Shown here: positions 1 through 11,168 of the stretch, piece after piece
How positions within the stretch are numbered: position 1 is the first letter of the stretch
Layout: each line of letters opens with the position of its first letter
Assembly: GCA_029245125.1 (NCBI GenBank)
Contig: JAQWPZ010000228.1
Span: 1 to 64,000 of the forward strand
Reading direction: 5' to 3'
Source of the DNA: Rubripirellula sp.
Lineage (GTDB): Bacteria; Planctomycetota; Planctomycetia; Pirellulales; Pirellulaceae
Length of the DNA: 64,000 nucleotides
The notes under the pieces: generated by a model
What the model saw: the letters and a program-made list of their open reading frames with translations, nothing else
Database searches by the model: none
Told to the model about the DNA's origin: nothing
Position numbers and translations under genes: made by a program

Positions 1-950
1 TCGACGACGCACGATTCGAGCTGACCGCCAATCAGGTGCTGAAACTAAAAGATGGCATCGCACTGGATTATGAAACAGAACAAACGGTTGTCGTCAACAT
101 TACGGCGACCGGCGAAACCGACGGCCAACAACTGACCGAACCGATCACAATCTCGGTGATCGATGTCCCCGAGGCGCCAACCAGTCTCGCGCTGAGCAAT
201 CAAACCGTCCTGGAATTGCACCCCGGTGATGCTGTTGGCAAAGTCTTCGTTGATGGCCTCGACAGCAGGTCGTACTACGAACTCTCCGTCGACGATCCGC
301 GTTTCGAAATCGCCGACGGAACTCTGAAACTACTTGATAACCGAACGGTCGAACGGTCGGCACAGAGTGAAATCGAATTGACGATTACCGCCGAACTGAA
401 AGCCTCGCTCGCATCCATCAGCGAGACATTCATTATCGAGGTGAGAGAGAACAGCGCACCGTTCCATAACCACGACAATCCTTACGACGTCGACCATAAC
501 GAACGTGTCACCGCTGCTGACGCACTGGTGATCATTAACTTCCTGAACAACTTCGGACCAGGCCCTGCCGGTCGTGGCAATTCCAATTTCTGCTACGACG
601 TTAATGCTGATTCACTAGTGACCGCCCTCGATGCTCTGCTGGTCCTCAATGAACTTGCACGGATCGAAAACGGCTCAGGAACCGTCGGCAGCGAAGGCGA
701 AACGAACGAAGCAAATGTGGGAAAGACCGGTAGCGCAGCCGAAGGGGAAGCGGTGGGACCAGAGGGCGAGTTCATTCCGCTGGTCGGCCCCGCGGTGAAC
801 CCAACCGCCAATACCGACTCCACCACAAGCCCTGACGTTGAGTCGTCGGCATCATCCACGCAAACGTTCGTGCAACCGACAAACGGTACGTCAAGCGACG
901 AATACACCCGAATCGTCGATGAAAGCATTCAACTGCTGTCCGACGAGTAA
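1..950 (+). CDS. Secreted cadherin-like/dockerin protein, 3' part only
   Basis: This is the C-terminal part of a larger secreted protein. The reading frame is open from base 3 with no convincing start, so the gene begins before the window. The first ~150 residues form beta-rich cadherin-like repeats (motifs such as ALDYE and VVVNITATG). A type I dockerin pair follows at about 475-665: two calcium-loop segments (DVDHNERVTAADALVIINFL and DVNADSLVTALDALLVLNEL) with the usual D-x-N/D-x-D/N spacing. The last ~90 residues are rich in Gly, Glu, Ser and Thr and look disordered. Dockerin-ended giant surface proteins are common in planctomycetes; the binding partner is not visible here. The dockerin call is firm; the overall role is unknown. 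Confidence 0.85.
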   Translation, partial: DDARFELTANQVLKLKDGIALDYETEQTVVVNITATGETDGQQLTEPITISVIDVPEAPTSLALSNQTVLELHPGDAVGKVFVDGLDSRSYYELSVDDPRFEIADGTLKLLDNRTVERSAQSEIELTITAELKASLASISETFIIEVRENSAPFHNHDNPYDVDHNERVTAADALVIINFLNNFGPGPAGRGNSNFCYDVNADSLVTALDALLVLNELARIENGSGTVGSEGETNEANVGKTGSAAEGEAVGPEGEFIPLVGPAVNPTANTDSTTSPDVESSASSTQTFVQPTNGTSSDEYTRIVDESIQLLSDE

Positions 951-1273
951 TCGCGACGAGCCCCCCGTTGCTTGCAGGACTCCCTGCTTCTGACGACTGC
1001 GATTTATGAGGACGGTAGCTTCTGACGACTGCAGCTTCTGAGGACTGCGATTCTCAACAGTCGCTCGTGACCGTCGATTTAGAGGGGCTGGGAGCTAGAG
1101 GGGCTGGGATCAGGAGGGGCTGGGATCAGGAGGGGCCGTGGCAGGTCGGCCACTGTGCGGGGTTCGGTACCTCACCTCACTGGGTCCTCCGCCGAGCAGC
1201 AGAGAAGGCTGCTCAACTTGTTTTCCAGCTGCCCGGTCGAGGCGGATACCTCGACTTGGTTCGCATCGCTGCC
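951..1273. other. Intergenic spacer with two sets of direct repeats
   Basis: No convincing gene. The spacer holds imperfect repeats of CTTCTGACGACTGC between about 988 and 1052 and a 16-bp tandem repeat at 1083-1137 (separate entry). It separates the dockerin gene from the convergent small membrane-protein gene. No clear terminator was seen. Confidence 0.5.
1083..1137. repeat. 16-bp tandem repeat, about 3.4 copies
   Basis: Units of 16 bp start at 1083, 1099, 1115 and 1131. Units two and three are identical (AGGGGCTGGGATCAGG), the first differs slightly, and the fourth is partial. The period is not a multiple of three, so this is not a coding repeat. Confidence 0.9.
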
Positions 1274-1540
1274 TCAGGAGGCGCCCATCACCGACCGAAA
1301 TCGCTTCGGCAGCGTAAATGCGTACAGAACCGTGATCGCACCGGTGCTCAGAATCAACCAGGGGAACCACTCCTTCGGCCGCCATTGACGGGTATCCGAG
1401 GCTGGCTGACCGACGGGATTGACGAAACTGCTGGCCTCGGTGTCGGACGGAGAGTAGAAGATCGCGCTCTCGATGAAGAGGCATTCAAAACCGATAAGGA
1501 TCGCCATCAGGCCCAAGGCGATGAAAACTGAGCGCCACAT
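1274..1540 (-). CDS. Small two-helix membrane protein of unknown function (88 aa)
   Basis: An 88-residue protein starting MWRSVFIALGLMAILIGF. It has one membrane helix at about residues 3-22, a polar stretch of ~40 residues containing FYSPSDTEASSFVNP, and a second helix at about 60-77 (WFPWLILSTGAITVLYAFTL). The frame stays open to 1792, but that upstream part is Arg/Trp-rich with no hydrophobic order, and the ATG at 1540 immediately precedes the first helix, so I chose it. The two-helix layout resembles small conserved planctomycete membrane proteins, but I cannot give a function. It is convergent with the dockerin gene and divergent from the LysR gene. Confidence 0.6.
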   Translation of the reverse strand: MWRSVFIALGLMAILIGFECLFIESAIFYSPSDTEASSFVNPVGQPASDTRQWRPKEWFPWLILSTGAITVLYAFTLPKRFRSVMGAS

Positions 1541-2088
1541 AATGAAGTACCGGGACGAAGGGATAGAGTCGCTTTGCGGTTTATCGACGAACCGACTTGG
1601 CCCCTTTGAATGATTGCCTCTGCGGCCCAAGAAACGGCACAATCGCCAAAATGCCAGGCCGATTAATCGCCAAGATCGGTCCCACACAAGTCCTTTCCCC
1701 CACACGAGCCCCCCCTCACGAGTGACCCGCGGACGACGCTGAATTGAAAGACTGGCAAGCGACTCGGGCTCCGCAGTTTCCGGGGGAAACAATCGCAGGG
1801 TTGCCGATCTTCAGCTGACGATCTTCCGGTTGACGGTCGACTCTTCAGGTTGACAGGCTATTTTTCCGTTTGACGGCCCCGTCTTGTGGCTGAGCGAACA
1901 GCGCGATTTCGCGAGTGGCGTTGAACTGACCTCAGGAACTCGAACAGGCTCGTAGCTTGCTAGCATTGGAGGCCTGAGCGGTGATTGACTTGACGCTGAC
2001 CGCCGATTCCCTTACCCTGCATTAACCGAACCGCCACCCAAGCGGCGTAACATTAGCTTAATTAATACAGCACCGCAGGCGTTTCCGT
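1541..2088. other. Divergent spacer upstream of the LysR gene
   Basis: No gene is supported here. The middle (about 1812-1876) repeats short GTTGACGGTC-like words. A possible promoter for the LysR gene is TTGACG at 1990-1995 with a weak TACCCT at 2013-2018, 17 bp apart; this is only a guess. Confidence 0.4.
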
Positions 2089-3063
2089 TTGAATCTCCGT
2101 ACACTCGAGCTGTTTTGCACGATCGCTGACCAACGGAGCTTCTCCAAGGCGGCCGCCGCTCACCAGTTGACGCAGAGCGCCGTCAGCCAGGCGATGCAAT
2201 TGCTTGAGGAATCACTTGGTTGCAAGTTGATTGATCGCTCCAAGCGGCCGCTTGTGCTGACCGCAGCTGGCAAGCAATTTGTCTCTGGAGCTCGGGGCAT
2301 CTTGCGGACCTACCAGCGGTTGGAACAAGAGGTGCGTTCGACCAGCGAGCAATTGAGCGGTCGAATCACGATCGGTTCGATCGTCTCGATTGGGTTGAGC
2401 TACATGCCGGAGGCGACCGAAGCGTTTTCTCGCTTGCACCCCGAAGTCAAAGTGCGACCGCAGTTTGGCTCTCGAGACCGCGTGTTCGAGATGACGGCGG
2501 CTGGTGAGGTCGATTTCGGTTTGGTCAGCTTCCCGAAACGCAGCAAGGACTTGCAATTCGTTCCTTGGCAGCAGGAACCCCTGAGATTGGTCTGTTCTTC
2601 GCAGCATCCGCTGGCCAATGCCCGCGACGTCTCAATCAGCCATTTGATGGGCATCCAGATGATTGGATTCGACCCACAGCTCCAATTACGACAACACATC
2701 GATGAAGGCCTGGCCGAAGCGGGAATCCGGGTCGAGGTTTTAATGGAGTTTGACAACGCGGACTCGATGGTCCGCGCGATTCAGGCCAACCGGGGCATTG
2801 GAATTGTCCCCGAGGCAGCGGTCCGGCGGGAAACGGCCCATGGATCACTGCAAGTGGTCGCTTGTCGTGGATTACGGATGACCCGTCCCCTCGGCATCAT
2901 ATTCCGACGTTCTGGCCGGCTCTCACGAGCCTCCAGCGAATTTGGTTCGCTGCTGCTGGGGCGTCCATTAGAGGCAGAGAAGCGAACTGGCTTCGGCACG
3001 GGGAGACCAGCCGGGGAAGAACCACCATTGGAATCCGATCGCGGCACATCAGTGGTCGCCTGA
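2089..3063 (+). CDS. LysR-family transcriptional regulator
   Basis: A full-length LysR regulator of 324 residues. The first ~60 residues form the winged helix-turn-helix typical of the family (LELFCTIADQRSFSKAAAAH, then SAVSQAMQLLEESLG and LTAAGKQF). Residues ~90-290 are the two-lobed effector-binding domain, and a polar tail of ~30 residues follows. The start is TTG at 2089, because it gives the canonical N-terminus and no ATG fits. It lies 113 bp upstream of gltB on the same strand. Bacillus GltC, a LysR regulator, controls glutamate synthase, so a role in nitrogen control is a reasonable inference. The effector is unknown, and LysR genes are more often divergent from their targets. Confidence 0.92.
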   Translation: MNLRTLELFCTIADQRSFSKAAAAHQLTQSAVSQAMQLLEESLGCKLIDRSKRPLVLTAAGKQFVSGARGILRTYQRLEQEVRSTSEQLSGRITIGSIVSIGLSYMPEATEAFSRLHPEVKVRPQFGSRDRVFEMTAAGEVDFGLVSFPKRSKDLQFVPWQQEPLRLVCSSQHPLANARDVSISHLMGIQMIGFDPQLQLRQHIDEGLAEAGIRVEVLMEFDNADSMVRAIQANRGIGIVPEAAVRRETAHGSLQVVACRGLRMTRPLGIIFRRSGRLSRASSEFGSLLLGRPLEAEKRTGFGTGRPAGEEPPLESDRGTSVVA

Positions 3064-3176
3064 ACCAAGAGAACCAAAACATTTCTCTTCTGGTCGCAAA
3101 TCGAATTCGCGTCTCTGAAGGAAATGTCCCGCCCGAGCAATCCGGCGGAAAGCACCGAATGAAGAGGAAGATAAGA

Positions 3177-6100
3177 ATGACGCAGTCGCCAGACGAACGA
3201 ACCGGTGATCTGAAGCCCAAACGCATTCATTTGCCAGAGGCTCAAGGCCTGTACGACCCGGAACACGAAAAGGACGCTTGCGGCGTGGGCTTCATTGCTC
3301 ACATCCAGGGTGTACCGAGTCACCAGAACGTCCTCGATGCCGACACGATCCTGCAGAACATGGATCACCGAGGCGCCTGCGGTTGTGAACCCAACACTGG
3401 TGATGGCTCGGGCATCATGTGCGGTTTGCCCCACAAGTTCCTCGCGAAAGTCGCCCGCGAAGACCTCGGTGTGGAGCTACCCGAAGCAGAGCAGTTCGCC
3501 GCTGGTTTGGTCTTCCTGCCGCAAGACGAACAAGAGCGAGCATTCTGCAAACAGACCATCGAAGAGTTGATCGCCCAAGAGGGCCAGCAACTGATCGGTT
3601 GGCGAGATGTCCCGCAGATGACCGAACTGGCTGATGTGGGGCCAACTGCGCGGCAGAGCGAACCGGTTATCGAGATGCTGTTCGTCGCCGCTGGTGAAGG
3701 ACTTGCCGGCGATGCCTTTGATCGCAAGCTGTACATGATCCACAAACAGGCCAGCCACCGATTGCGGGGCAGTCAAACGCTCCAACAGGCGTTGATGTTT
3801 TACATCTGTTCGCTCAGCACCAAAGTCATCATCTACAAGGGGATGCTGACACCGGCTCAGGTTCTGCCGTATTACCCCGACCTTCGGGATGAGGATTTCG
3901 AGACCCACTTGGCAATGGTTCATAGTCGGTTCTCCACGAACACATTCCCAAGTTGGGACCGCGCGCAGCCATTGCGGTTCATGAGCCACAACGGAGAAAT
4001 CAACACACTGCGGGGGAACAGCAACTGGATGCGGGCGCGAGAGGGTTCTGCCCAGAGCGATATCTTTGGCGACGAACTACAGAAGCTGTTTCCTGTCGTC
4101 GAACCGCACTGCAGCGACTCGGGCACCTTCGACAACGTGCTTGAATTCATGCTGATGACGGGCCGCACGCTGCAAGAAGCGATCATGATGATGGTCCCTG
4201 AAGCATGGCAGAAGCATGACACGATGGACGAGGAGAAGCGGGCGTTTTACGAGTACTTTTCCTGTCTGATGGAACCATGGGACGGTCCGGCGTCGATCGC
4301 GTTCACCGACGGAAAATATATCGGTGCCACGCTCGACCGTAACGGGTTGCGGCCCAGTCGCTACTACATCACTCACGACGACCGGGTCATCATGGCGAGT
4401 GAAGTCGGTGTCTTGCCTGTCGATCCGGCGATCGTCAAAAGCAAAGGCCGATTGCAGCCTGGCAAGATGTTCCTGATCGACTTCGAAGCCGGGCGTCTGA
4501 TCCCGGACGAGGAACTCAAGAGTGACTTTGCTCGCAAAATGCCCTACGGCAATTGGCTCAAGTCACAACGAATTCGACTGGCAGACCTACACCCTGAAAG
4601 TGAACCCCACGGCTTCGACAGCCAATCATTGCTGCCCCGCATGCAGGCCTTTGGCTATACCGCCGAAACAATGAGCTTCATGCTTCGACCACTCGTCGAA
4701 CAACTCCGTGACCCTGTCGGCTCGATGGGGAACGACAGCGCCATCGCGTGCTTGAGTGATAAGCCGCGGATGATCTATGACTACTTCAAGCAGTTGTTTG
4801 CTCAAGTCACCAATCCCGCGATCGATTCGATTCGGGAAGAGGTGATCATGTCGCTGGAGTGCTACATCGGGCCAGAGCAAAACCTGCTCGATGCCACCCC
4901 TGAGCACTGCCACCGATTACTCGTCGATCATCCGATTTTGACCAATGAAGAAATCGCGGCGCTTGAACACATTGACTACAAAGGCTGGCACAGCCGAGTC
5001 ATCGACATCACGTTCGATCGCAAAGAGGGCAAAGCTGGCGTCCTGAAAACGCTCGATCGAATCGCAGCCGAAGCCGAGGCGGCGACCGACGAAGGGATTC
5101 AATTGATCGTCCTGAGTGACCGGGCCATTTGTCACGATCGGGTGCCAGTCAGTGCCCTGTTAGCGGTCGGGTCAGTCCATCACCACTTGGTCAAACAAGC
5201 GAAGCGAACACGGATCGGTCTGGCCATCGAAACCGGTGAGGCGAGAGAAGTCCACCACCACTGCCTGCTGATTGGATACGGTGCCGATGCGATTAACCCC
5301 TACTTGGCCTTTGAGGCCCTGTGGCAGTCACGTCGCGATGGATTGATGGATCCCTCGATGGATGATGACAAAGTGGTAGCGGCCTACCGAAAAGGGGTCG
5401 CCAAAGGAATGCTGAAGGTGATGGCAAAAATGGGCATCAGCACCCTGCAAAGTTATAAGGGTGCACAAATATTTGAAGCGCTCGGTCTGCGTGACGAAGT
5501 CATCGACAAATGCTTCGTCGGCACCGCCAGCCGGATCCAAGGTGTCTCGTTTGACATCATTGCCGAAGAAACGTTACGCCGCCATTCGCTGGGCTATCCC
5601 GAACGAGACGAAGATCGGCTTCGGCAACTGCCCAACCTGGGTGAGTTTCACTGGCGAGCGGAAGGTGAAAAGCACGCTTGGTCACCAGGATCGATCTCAA
5701 ACTTGCAGATCGCTGCACGCAAGAACGACGAATCGGCTTATTGGAAGTTTGCCCACACCATCAACGAGGACAATCGTTCCCGCTGCACGCTCCGTGGGCT
5801 GTTGGATTTCAAGTTTGAAAACGCGACCGCGATTCCTTTGGAAGAAGTCGAATCGACCGCCGAAATCGTCAAACGATTCTGCACCGGCGCGATGAGCCTT
5901 GGCAGTATCAGCGGCGAATCTCATGAGACGCTTGCGATCGCCATGAATCGGTTGGGTGGTAAGAGCAACACGGGAGAGGGCGGCGAAGATCCGATTCGCT
6001 TCCAAACGCTAGAAAATGGCGATTCCAAACGCTCCGCCATCAAGCAGGTCGCCTCGGGACGGTTTGGTGTGACGATCGAATACCTGACCAATGCCGACGA

Positions 6101-7769
6101 AATCCAAATCAAGATTTCGCAGGGTGCAAAACCTGGCGAGGGAGGTGAATTGCCGGGCAAAAAAGTCGATCAGAACATCGCCCGCATTCGCTACAGCACG
6201 CCGGGTGTCGGCTTGATCAGCCCACCGCCCCACCACGACATTTATTCAATTGAAGATCTCGCACAGTTGATTCACGATCTCAAGAACGCCAATCGGGCGG
6301 CTAGGATCAGCGTCAAATTAGTGAGCGAGGTTGGTGTCGGCGTGATCGCGTCAGGTGTCGCCAAAGCGCACGCGGATCATATTCTGATTTCCGGTGACAC
6401 CGGCGGGACGGGTGCTTCTCCATTGACGAGCATCAAACATGCTGGGCTGCCTTGGGAATTGGGGATTGCGGAAACACACCAGGTATTGGTGCTGAACGAT
6501 CTTCGCAGTCGCGTGGTCTTGCAAACCGATGGCGGGCTAAAGACCGGTCGTGATGTGGTCATCGCTGCCTTGCTGGGAGCCGAAGAATTTGGCTTCTCCA
6601 CCGCACCGCTGATCACACTTGGCTGCATCATGATGCGAAAGTGTCACTTGAATACCTGCCCGGTCGGCATCGCCACCCAAGACCCTGAACTGCGTAAAAA
6701 GTTCACCGGCAAACCTGAGCATGTCGTCAACTATTTATTCATGGTGGCGGAGGAGGCACGCCGCATCATGGCCAAGCTTGGTTTCCGCACCATCGATGAA
6801 ATGGTGGGACATTCCGAGATGCTGCACACCGCTGAGGCCATTGCCCACTGGAAATCAGATGGCTTGGATTTGACGTCCGTGCTGATGCCCGCCAACCGAT
6901 CCCACGAAAATGTCGATGTGATTTGCACGCAGACGCAGGATCACGGCTTGGAAAAATCGCTCGACGTCACTGTTCTGCTCGACGCCGCAGCCCCCGCACT
7001 TGAAAAGGGTGAATCGGTGACAATCAAGTCCCCGATCATCAACATCAACCGTACCGTGGGCACCATCCTCAGCAACGAAGTCGCCAAACGGCACGGCCAG
7101 GCAGGCTTGCCAGATGAGACAATCCGGATTGAATTGACCGGATCTGCAGGACAAAGCCTCGGAGCATTCCTCGCCCACGGAATCACGATCGACCTCGAAG
7201 GTGACGCGAACGATTACGTCGGCAAGGGGCTTAGCGGCGGACGACTGGTCATCTACCCACCCCGTGAAAGCACGTTTACACCAAAAGACAACATTTTGGT
7301 CGGCAACGTTTGCCTGTATGGCGCGACCGGTGGCGAAGCCTTTTTCCGGGGACGGGCAGCAGAACGCTTCTGCGTCCGCAACAGTGGCGCTTCCACAGTG
7401 ATCGAGGGAGTTGGTGATCACGCTTGTGAATACATGACCGGAGGTCGCGTGGTGGTCCTTGGCCCGACCGGACGCAACTTCGCCGCGGGCATGTCAGGCG
7501 GCATCGCCTATATCTGGGATCGCAAAGGCGATTTCAACTTGAACTGCAACTTGGCCTCGGTCGGCTTGGAACGAATCGAAGCGACCGAAGAAGAAGCGGA
7601 AGTCAAAGACTTGATCCGCAGACACGCGGAGTTAACCGGCAGTCAGGTCGCGGCAGGCGTCCTGGAAGACTGGGAAGGATTCCTCCGCCAGTGCGTGAAA
7701 GTCATGCCAACCGATTACAAACGGGTTCTGCAGCAAATGAAACAGCAAGAACAGGCTGCAACGACCTGA
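3177..7769 (+). CDS. gltB: Glutamate synthase, large (alpha) subunit
   Basis: Catalyses transfer of glutamine amide nitrogen to 2-oxoglutarate, giving two glutamates; with GltD it forms NADPH-GOGAT. About 1530 residues, normal for the family. A short propeptide precedes the likely catalytic Cys35 ([11 protein letters not shown]), which would become the N-terminal nucleophile of the glutamine amidotransferase domain (about 35-430). The central and FMN-binding synthase domains follow. The 3Fe-4S cysteines are seen as [12 protein letters not shown] (about C1150, C1156, C1161), and the C-terminal beta-helix (GXXGXXXG) ends the protein. The ATG at 3177 has AGAGGAAG just upstream; ATG at 3159 is an alternative. 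The frame also runs open back into the LysR gene, which I consider non-coding. gltD follows after 64 bp, so they are probably cotranscribed. Confidence 0.97.
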   Translation: MTQSPDERTGDLKPKRIHLPEAQGLYDPEHEKDACGVGFIAHIQGVPSHQNVLDADTILQNMDHRGACGCEPNTGDGSGIMCGLPHKFLAKVAREDLGVELPEAEQFAAGLVFLPQDEQERAFCKQTIEELIAQEGQQLIGWRDVPQMTELADVGPTARQSEPVIEMLFVAAGEGLAGDAFDRKLYMIHKQASHRLRGSQTLQQALMFYICSLSTKVIIYKGMLTPAQVLPYYPDLRDEDFETHLAMVHSRFSTNTFPSWDRAQPLRFMSHNGEINTLRGNSNWMRAREGSAQSDIFGDELQKLFPVVEPHCSDSGTFDNVLEFMLMTGRTLQEAIMMMVPEAWQKHDTMDEEKRAFYEYFSCLMEPWDGPASIAFTDGKYIGATLDRNGLRPSRYYITHDDRVIMASEVGVLPVDPAIVKSKGRLQPGKMFLIDFEAGRLIPDEELKSDFARKMPYGNWLKSQRIRLADLHPESEPHGFDSQSLLPRMQAFGYTAETMSFMLRPLVEQLRDPVGSMGNDSAIACLSDKPRMIYDYFKQLFAQVTNPAIDSIREEVIMSLECYIGPEQNLLDATPEHCHRLLVDHPILTNEEIAALEHIDYKGWHSRVIDITFDRKEGKAGVLKTLDRIAAEAEAATDEGIQLIVLSDRAICHDRVPVSALLAVGSVHHHLVKQAKRTRIGLAIETGEAREVHHHCLLIGYGADAINPYLAFEALWQSRRDGLMDPSMDDDKVVAAYRKGVAKGMLKVMAKMGISTLQSYKGAQIFEALGLRDEVIDKCFVGTASRIQGVSFDIIAEETLRRHSLGYPERDEDRLRQLPNLGEFHWRAEGEKHAWSPGSISNLQIAARKNDESAYWKFAHTINEDNRSRCTLRGLLDFKFENATAIPLEEVESTAEIVKRFCTGAMSLGSISGESHETLAIAMNRLGGKSNTGEGGEDPIRFQTLENGDSKRSAIKQVASGRFGVTIEYLTNADEIQIKISQGAKPGEGGELPGKKVDQNIARIRYSTPGVGLISPPPHHDIYSIEDLAQLIHDLKNANRAARISVKLVSEVGVGVIASGVAKAHADHILISGDTGGTGASPLTSIKHAGLPWELGIAETHQVLVLNDLRSRVVLQTDGGLKTGRDVVIAALLGAEEFGFSTAPLITLGCIMMRKCHLNTCPVGIATQDPELRKKFTGKPEHVVNYLFMVAEEARRIMAKLGFRTIDEMVGHSEMLHTAEAIAHWKSDGLDLTSVLMPANRSHENVDVICTQTQDHGLEKSLDVTVLLDAAAPALEKGESVTIKSPIININRTVGTILSNEVAKRHGQAGLPDETIRIELTGSAGQSLGAFLAHGITIDLEGDANDYVGKGLSGGRLVIYPPRESTFTPKDNILVGNVCLYGATGGEAFFRGRAAERFCVRNSGASTVIEGVGDHACEYMTGGRVVVLGPTGRNFAAGMSGGIAYIWDRKGDFNLNCNLASVGLERIEATEEEAEVKDLIRRHAELTGSQVAAGVLEDWEGFLRQCVKVMPTDYKRVLQQMKQQEQAATT

Positions 7770-7833
7770 TCGCTTGATCATCAGCGTTGCATGTAACCAA
7801 TCCATTTCTCTGCTCCAACCAATCAGTACCATC

Positions 7834-9342
7834 ATGGGTAAGCCAACCGGTTTTAAAGAATTCGACCGCAAAAAAGTTCCATGGCGTCTGCCTGTCGTTC
7901 GCATCAATGATTACGACGAGATTTACACCGAACCTCGTGTGGAACATTTGCGTGAACAGGGTGCACGGTGCATGGATTGCGGCGTTCCGTTCTGCATGTC
8001 GACAACCGGTTGCCCGGTCGACAATTTGATTCCTGAGTGGAACGATTTGGTCTACAACGACCGTTGGAAAGAAGCCAGCGAGCGGTTGCACAAGACCAAC
8101 AATTTCCCCGAGTTCACTGGCCGAACTTGCCCCGCGCCTTGCGAGGGGTCATGCGTCCTGGGGATTACCAATCCCGCGGTGACGATCAAAAACATCGAGA
8201 ACGCGATTGTTGATCGCGCCTGGTCGGAGGGATGGATCGTGCCGCGTCCGCCCACCAAGCGAACCGGAAAGAAAATCGCGATCGTTGGTAGTGGTCCCGC
8301 CGGCTTATCTGCGGCCGATCAGCTGAATCAAGTCGGGCATACCGTCACGGTTTACGAGCGATCGAATCGGCCGGGTGGACTGCTTCAATACGGCATTCCC
8401 AACATGAAACTGTCGAAAGAGGCTGTGCAACGCCGCATCGACAAAATGACCGCCGAAGGAATCACCTTTGTGACCGGCGCGGATGTTGGGAACACCGTCG
8501 ACCCAAAGGATTTGCAAAAAGACCATGATGCCTTGCTGTTGGCTTGCGGGGCGACCAAACCTCGTGACTTACCAATTCCCAATCGCGACACGCCGGGCGT
8601 CCACTTCGCCATGGAATTCCTTACCGCGAATACGCGACAAGCCATCCACGGCGATTCAATCGGCGACGAATTTATCAGCGCCGAAGGAAAGGACGTGATT
8701 GTGATTGGCGGCGGCGATACGGGAACCGACTGTATCGCGACCAGCATCCGCCACGGATGCCGCAGTTTGGTCAATTTTGAATTACTACCGAAGCCACCTG
8801 CCGAACGAGACGAAGAGAACCCGTGGCCCGAATGGCCAAGGGTCTTCCGAGTCGATTACGGTCATGAAGAATCCGAAGCAAAATTCGGACGAGATCCACG
8901 CCAATACCAAGTCCTCAGCAAGGAATTCTTGACCGACAATGAGGGTCGCTTGCGGGGCATTAAGACGGTCGAGGTCAAGTGGACGAAAGATGCCGAAGGA
9001 CAGTGGGCAATGTCGGAAGTCGACGGCTCAGAGCGTGAATGGCCCGGCCAACTGATTCTGCTGTCGATGGGCTTCTTGGGGCCCGAGCAATATTTGGCCG
9101 AGGCCGTCGGGCTGGAAGTCGATCCTCGCAGTAACTTCCAAGCCACCCACGGTAAGTTTGCTACCAACATCGAAGGTGTGTTTGCAGCAGGTGACTGTCG
9201 CCGCGGGCAAAGCTTGGTTGTCTGGGCAATCAATGAAGGCAGAGGCGCAGCCCGAGCAATCGACATCTATCTGCAGGGATCGAGCAACTTGCCGGCCCCC
9301 GGAGTCACGATGGGGACCTCACTCGAAATGGCTGGCGTCTAG
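7834..9342 (+). CDS. gltD: Glutamate synthase, small (beta) subunit
   Basis: A 502-residue NADPH-dependent electron-supplying subunit of glutamate synthase. The N-terminus carries the cysteine sets for two 4Fe-4S clusters ([22 protein letters not shown], from about residue 46). An FAD-binding GSGPAG motif follows near residue 152, and a second nucleotide motif GGGDTGTDC near residue 290 should bind NADPH. The C-terminus has the FAD-contacting [15 protein letters not shown]. The start [10 protein letters not shown] is typical of the family; in-frame starts further upstream lie in the gltB-gltD spacer and look non-coding. It completes the gltBD pair. Confidence 0.97.
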   Translation: MGKPTGFKEFDRKKVPWRLPVVRINDYDEIYTEPRVEHLREQGARCMDCGVPFCMSTTGCPVDNLIPEWNDLVYNDRWKEASERLHKTNNFPEFTGRTCPAPCEGSCVLGITNPAVTIKNIENAIVDRAWSEGWIVPRPPTKRTGKKIAIVGSGPAGLSAADQLNQVGHTVTVYERSNRPGGLLQYGIPNMKLSKEAVQRRIDKMTAEGITFVTGADVGNTVDPKDLQKDHDALLLACGATKPRDLPIPNRDTPGVHFAMEFLTANTRQAIHGDSIGDEFISAEGKDVIVIGGGDTGTDCIATSIRHGCRSLVNFELLPKPPAERDEENPWPEWPRVFRVDYGHEESEAKFGRDPRQYQVLSKEFLTDNEGRLRGIKTVEVKWTKDAEGQWAMSEVDGSEREWPGQLILLSMGFLGPEQYLAEAVGLEVDPRSNFQATHGKFATNIEGVFAAGDCRRGQSLVVWAINEGRGAARAIDIYLQGSSNLPAPGVTMGTSLEMAGV

Positions 9343-9371
9343 CTCAGGATGCTTACCAACCGGTCGCCAAA

Positions 9372-9393
9372 CGGTCGCCAAACGTCGCGACCG
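9372..9393 (+). terminator. Weak hairpin downstream of gltD
   Basis: CGGTCGC (9372-9378), an 8-nt loop, then GCGACCG (9387-9393). The stem is perfect but short and no T-run follows, so this is only a possible terminator or RNA 3'-end stabiliser. Confidence 0.3.
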
Positions 9394-9608
9394 GTGACCG
9401 AACCACCCGGACCGCAAAGACCGAGGGCCAGCAAGCATTCACCGCCTGCTGTCCAACGGTCCCAGTGGCGATGGGAAAATGCTGTCACTGCGTGTCTCGA
9501 TCAGGCCGTGTCTCGATCATCTCGGGGCGTGACCAATCATGCAGCTGCTCGCGGCCGCTCACTTCTTTTTTCTCTTTTGCCATTCTTTTGTCCCGCTCAC
9601 CCTCAGCA

Positions 9609-9650
9609 GTAGGCTGGCCCGAACAAGTAGTAGGCTGGCCCGAACAAGTA
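9609..9650. repeat. 21-bp perfect tandem duplication
   Basis: The 21-bp unit beginning GTAGGCTGGCCCGAACAAG occupies 9609-9629 and again 9630-9650 without mismatch. It lies in the spacer between gltD and the lipoprotein gene. Confidence 0.9.
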
Positions 9651-9905
9651 GGGTGGATGGCCGAGAAAGGGATGGAAAGCCGGTTAGAACCCTGGGAATG
9701 CTGGCAGAGGGCGTGAACGATCGCAATACGCACCACTTCATGGACCAAGTTCGGTGAATCCCAAGTCGCGTGAAACCGGAATGTTCTCAGCTGACATTGA
9801 CAGAGCCTAAATCGGGTTCATAACGTCCCGCTGGTAGCGACGAGATCAGGATCGATCTGGTCTCACCCTTAGAACGTCCATGAATTGGCAGACAAGGCTG
9901 GCAGG

Positions 9906-10943
9906 ATGCTGAAGCAATACGCGATTAGAACTGGTGCCGTCGTAGCGGCATGTACTGCAACATTACTCGTTTCAACCGGATGTCGATCAATGCCGGGTGC
10001 TGGACTGTTCGCCTCGCGCGGTCCATCTGCCGACGCATTGGCTGGCAGTGGGCCCTCGACGACCTACCCGGTCCCGCCGAGTCACGGGGCGACGCCGGAA
10101 TCACTCGCGTCTATCGCTGGTGGTACCGCGGCACCCGCAGGTTCATCCGCCGCTGAATCCGCCACTGCTCAGGTTGCCGGGATTGAAATTTCGCCCGGAT
10201 ACGCCTTGGCCGCGGGCGCCGACCCGGCCACCGCAGGCCCGAATATGGCCGCGGCAGAAGCCAATGGTGTCTATTCTTTACGAAACAACGCCGCTGGCTC
10301 TCCCCCATCCTTTGCGGCTAGCCCCGCGCCGAACAACATGGGTGTTCCGGCTGGCATGACCGCCCCGACTGGCATGACCGCCCCGACTGGTATGACTGTT
10401 CCTCCAGGAATGGGAACTCCCTCGGGAGCGACCGCCTCGTTAGCTTCAGGTATGCCTTCCGGATACACCTTCGGTAACAAAGCTTTAACTCCCAAGATGA
10501 CACCACCTGGCGGTTCCCCCGGCATGCCGGCAGCGTCACCGTCCCACTTCGCGCCTCCCTCTGGACCGCTGACTCCGCCCAGCACCGGCGTCGCAGCGTT
10601 GCCAACGAGCGGCTACAGCCAACCTCCCAGCAGCAACGGATTCGCTCTTCCAAGTGATCCAGCGGCGATGGCTGGAATGATGCCACCAGCTACTCCACCC
10701 AACTCGGCCCCTGCCATGACCGCCGGGATCCCGGTCCCTTCGCAATACCCAGCAGGCCCCAGCATCGCTGCACCTGCCGGGAACATAGCACCGAGCGTTG
10801 CCCCGTCATTTTCGACGGCACAGGCACCTGAATCATCCGGACTACCCGGGTCCAGCAGCTATATGCCTGGCAGTACCGGAACGGGTTCCGGCTACCCAAC
10901 CAACGACGCAATCCCGACCACCAGCGGATCGTTTTACCGCTAA
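9906..10943 (+). CDS. Pro/Ala/Gly-rich putative lipoprotein (345 aa)
   Basis: Starts MLKQYAIRTGAVVAACTATL and reaches a lipobox LVSTGC with Cys at residue 26, so it is probably lipidated after signal peptidase II cleavage. The rest is low complexity: Pro, Ala, Gly, Ser, Thr and Met, with no recognisable domain. Three 6-residue units (GMTAPT, GMTAPT, GMTVPP) are encoded by an 18-bp repeat at 10353-10406. ATG 9906 was chosen over TTG 9885 because GGCAGG lies directly upstream and the signal peptide begins there. Function unknown; an envelope or extracellular linker protein is possible. It stands alone, convergent with pyrK. Confidence 0.65.
   Translation: MLKQYAIRTGAVVAACTATLLVSTGCRSMPGAGLFASRGPSADALAGSGPSTTYPVPPSHGATPESLASIAGGTAAPAGSSAAESATAQVAGIEISPGYALAAGADPATAGPNMAAAEANGVYSLRNNAAGSPPSFAASPAPNNMGVPAGMTAPTGMTAPTGMTVPPGMGTPSGATASLASGMPSGYTFGNKALTPKMTPPGGSPGMPAASPSHFAPPSGPLTPPSTGVAALPTSGYSQPPSSNGFALPSDPAAMAGMMPPATPPNSAPAMTAGIPVPSQYPAGPSIAAPAGNIAPSVAPSFSTAQAPESSGLPGSSSYMPGSTGTGSGYPTNDAIPTTSGSFYR
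10353..10406 (+). repeat. 18-bp in-frame repeat, three copies
   Basis: GGCATGACCGCCCCGACT at 10353-10370 and 10371-10388, then a diverged copy at 10389-10406. It encodes the GMTAPT-type repeat of the lipoprotein. Confidence 0.9.
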
Positions 10944-11168
10944 TCAACGGGCGTCGTTACAACGCAACTGAATCACAAAGTAAGCGTTTGTGGTTCAGCT
11001 TCGTAAGCGTCAGCGATCCGATGCAATGGACGCGGATTGAATCAATGCCGAACACAATGGGCGACAATCGCCTGTTCGGCAGCATCGGAAAACATCTTCA
11101 AACGACCGGTCACTCTGGGCTGGTCAAAGCGGTGCGTACTGGACCGCATTCTCACGCTTGAATTTGTG

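Larger units (their letters stand above)
9343..9905. other. Long spacer after gltD with hairpin and tandem duplication
   Basis: No gene is supported; several short overlapping reading frames show no codon pattern or known motif. A 7-bp inverted repeat (CGGTCGC at 9372-9378, GCGACCG at 9387-9393) lies 30 bp after the gltD stop and may act as a weak terminator, without a T-run. A 21-bp tandem duplication sits at 9609-9650. The promoter of the following lipoprotein gene should lie near the right end. Confidence 0.45.

Noticed and set aside
1067-1531. Plus-strand frame of 154 codons
   Set aside because: It overlaps the small membrane-protein gene on the other strand, starts in a tandem repeat and has no recognisable protein features.
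2862-3176. Upstream extension of gltB into the LysR gene
   Set aside because: The frame is open, but the real N-terminus is fixed by the propeptide and Cys motif, and a good ribosome site precedes ATG 3177.
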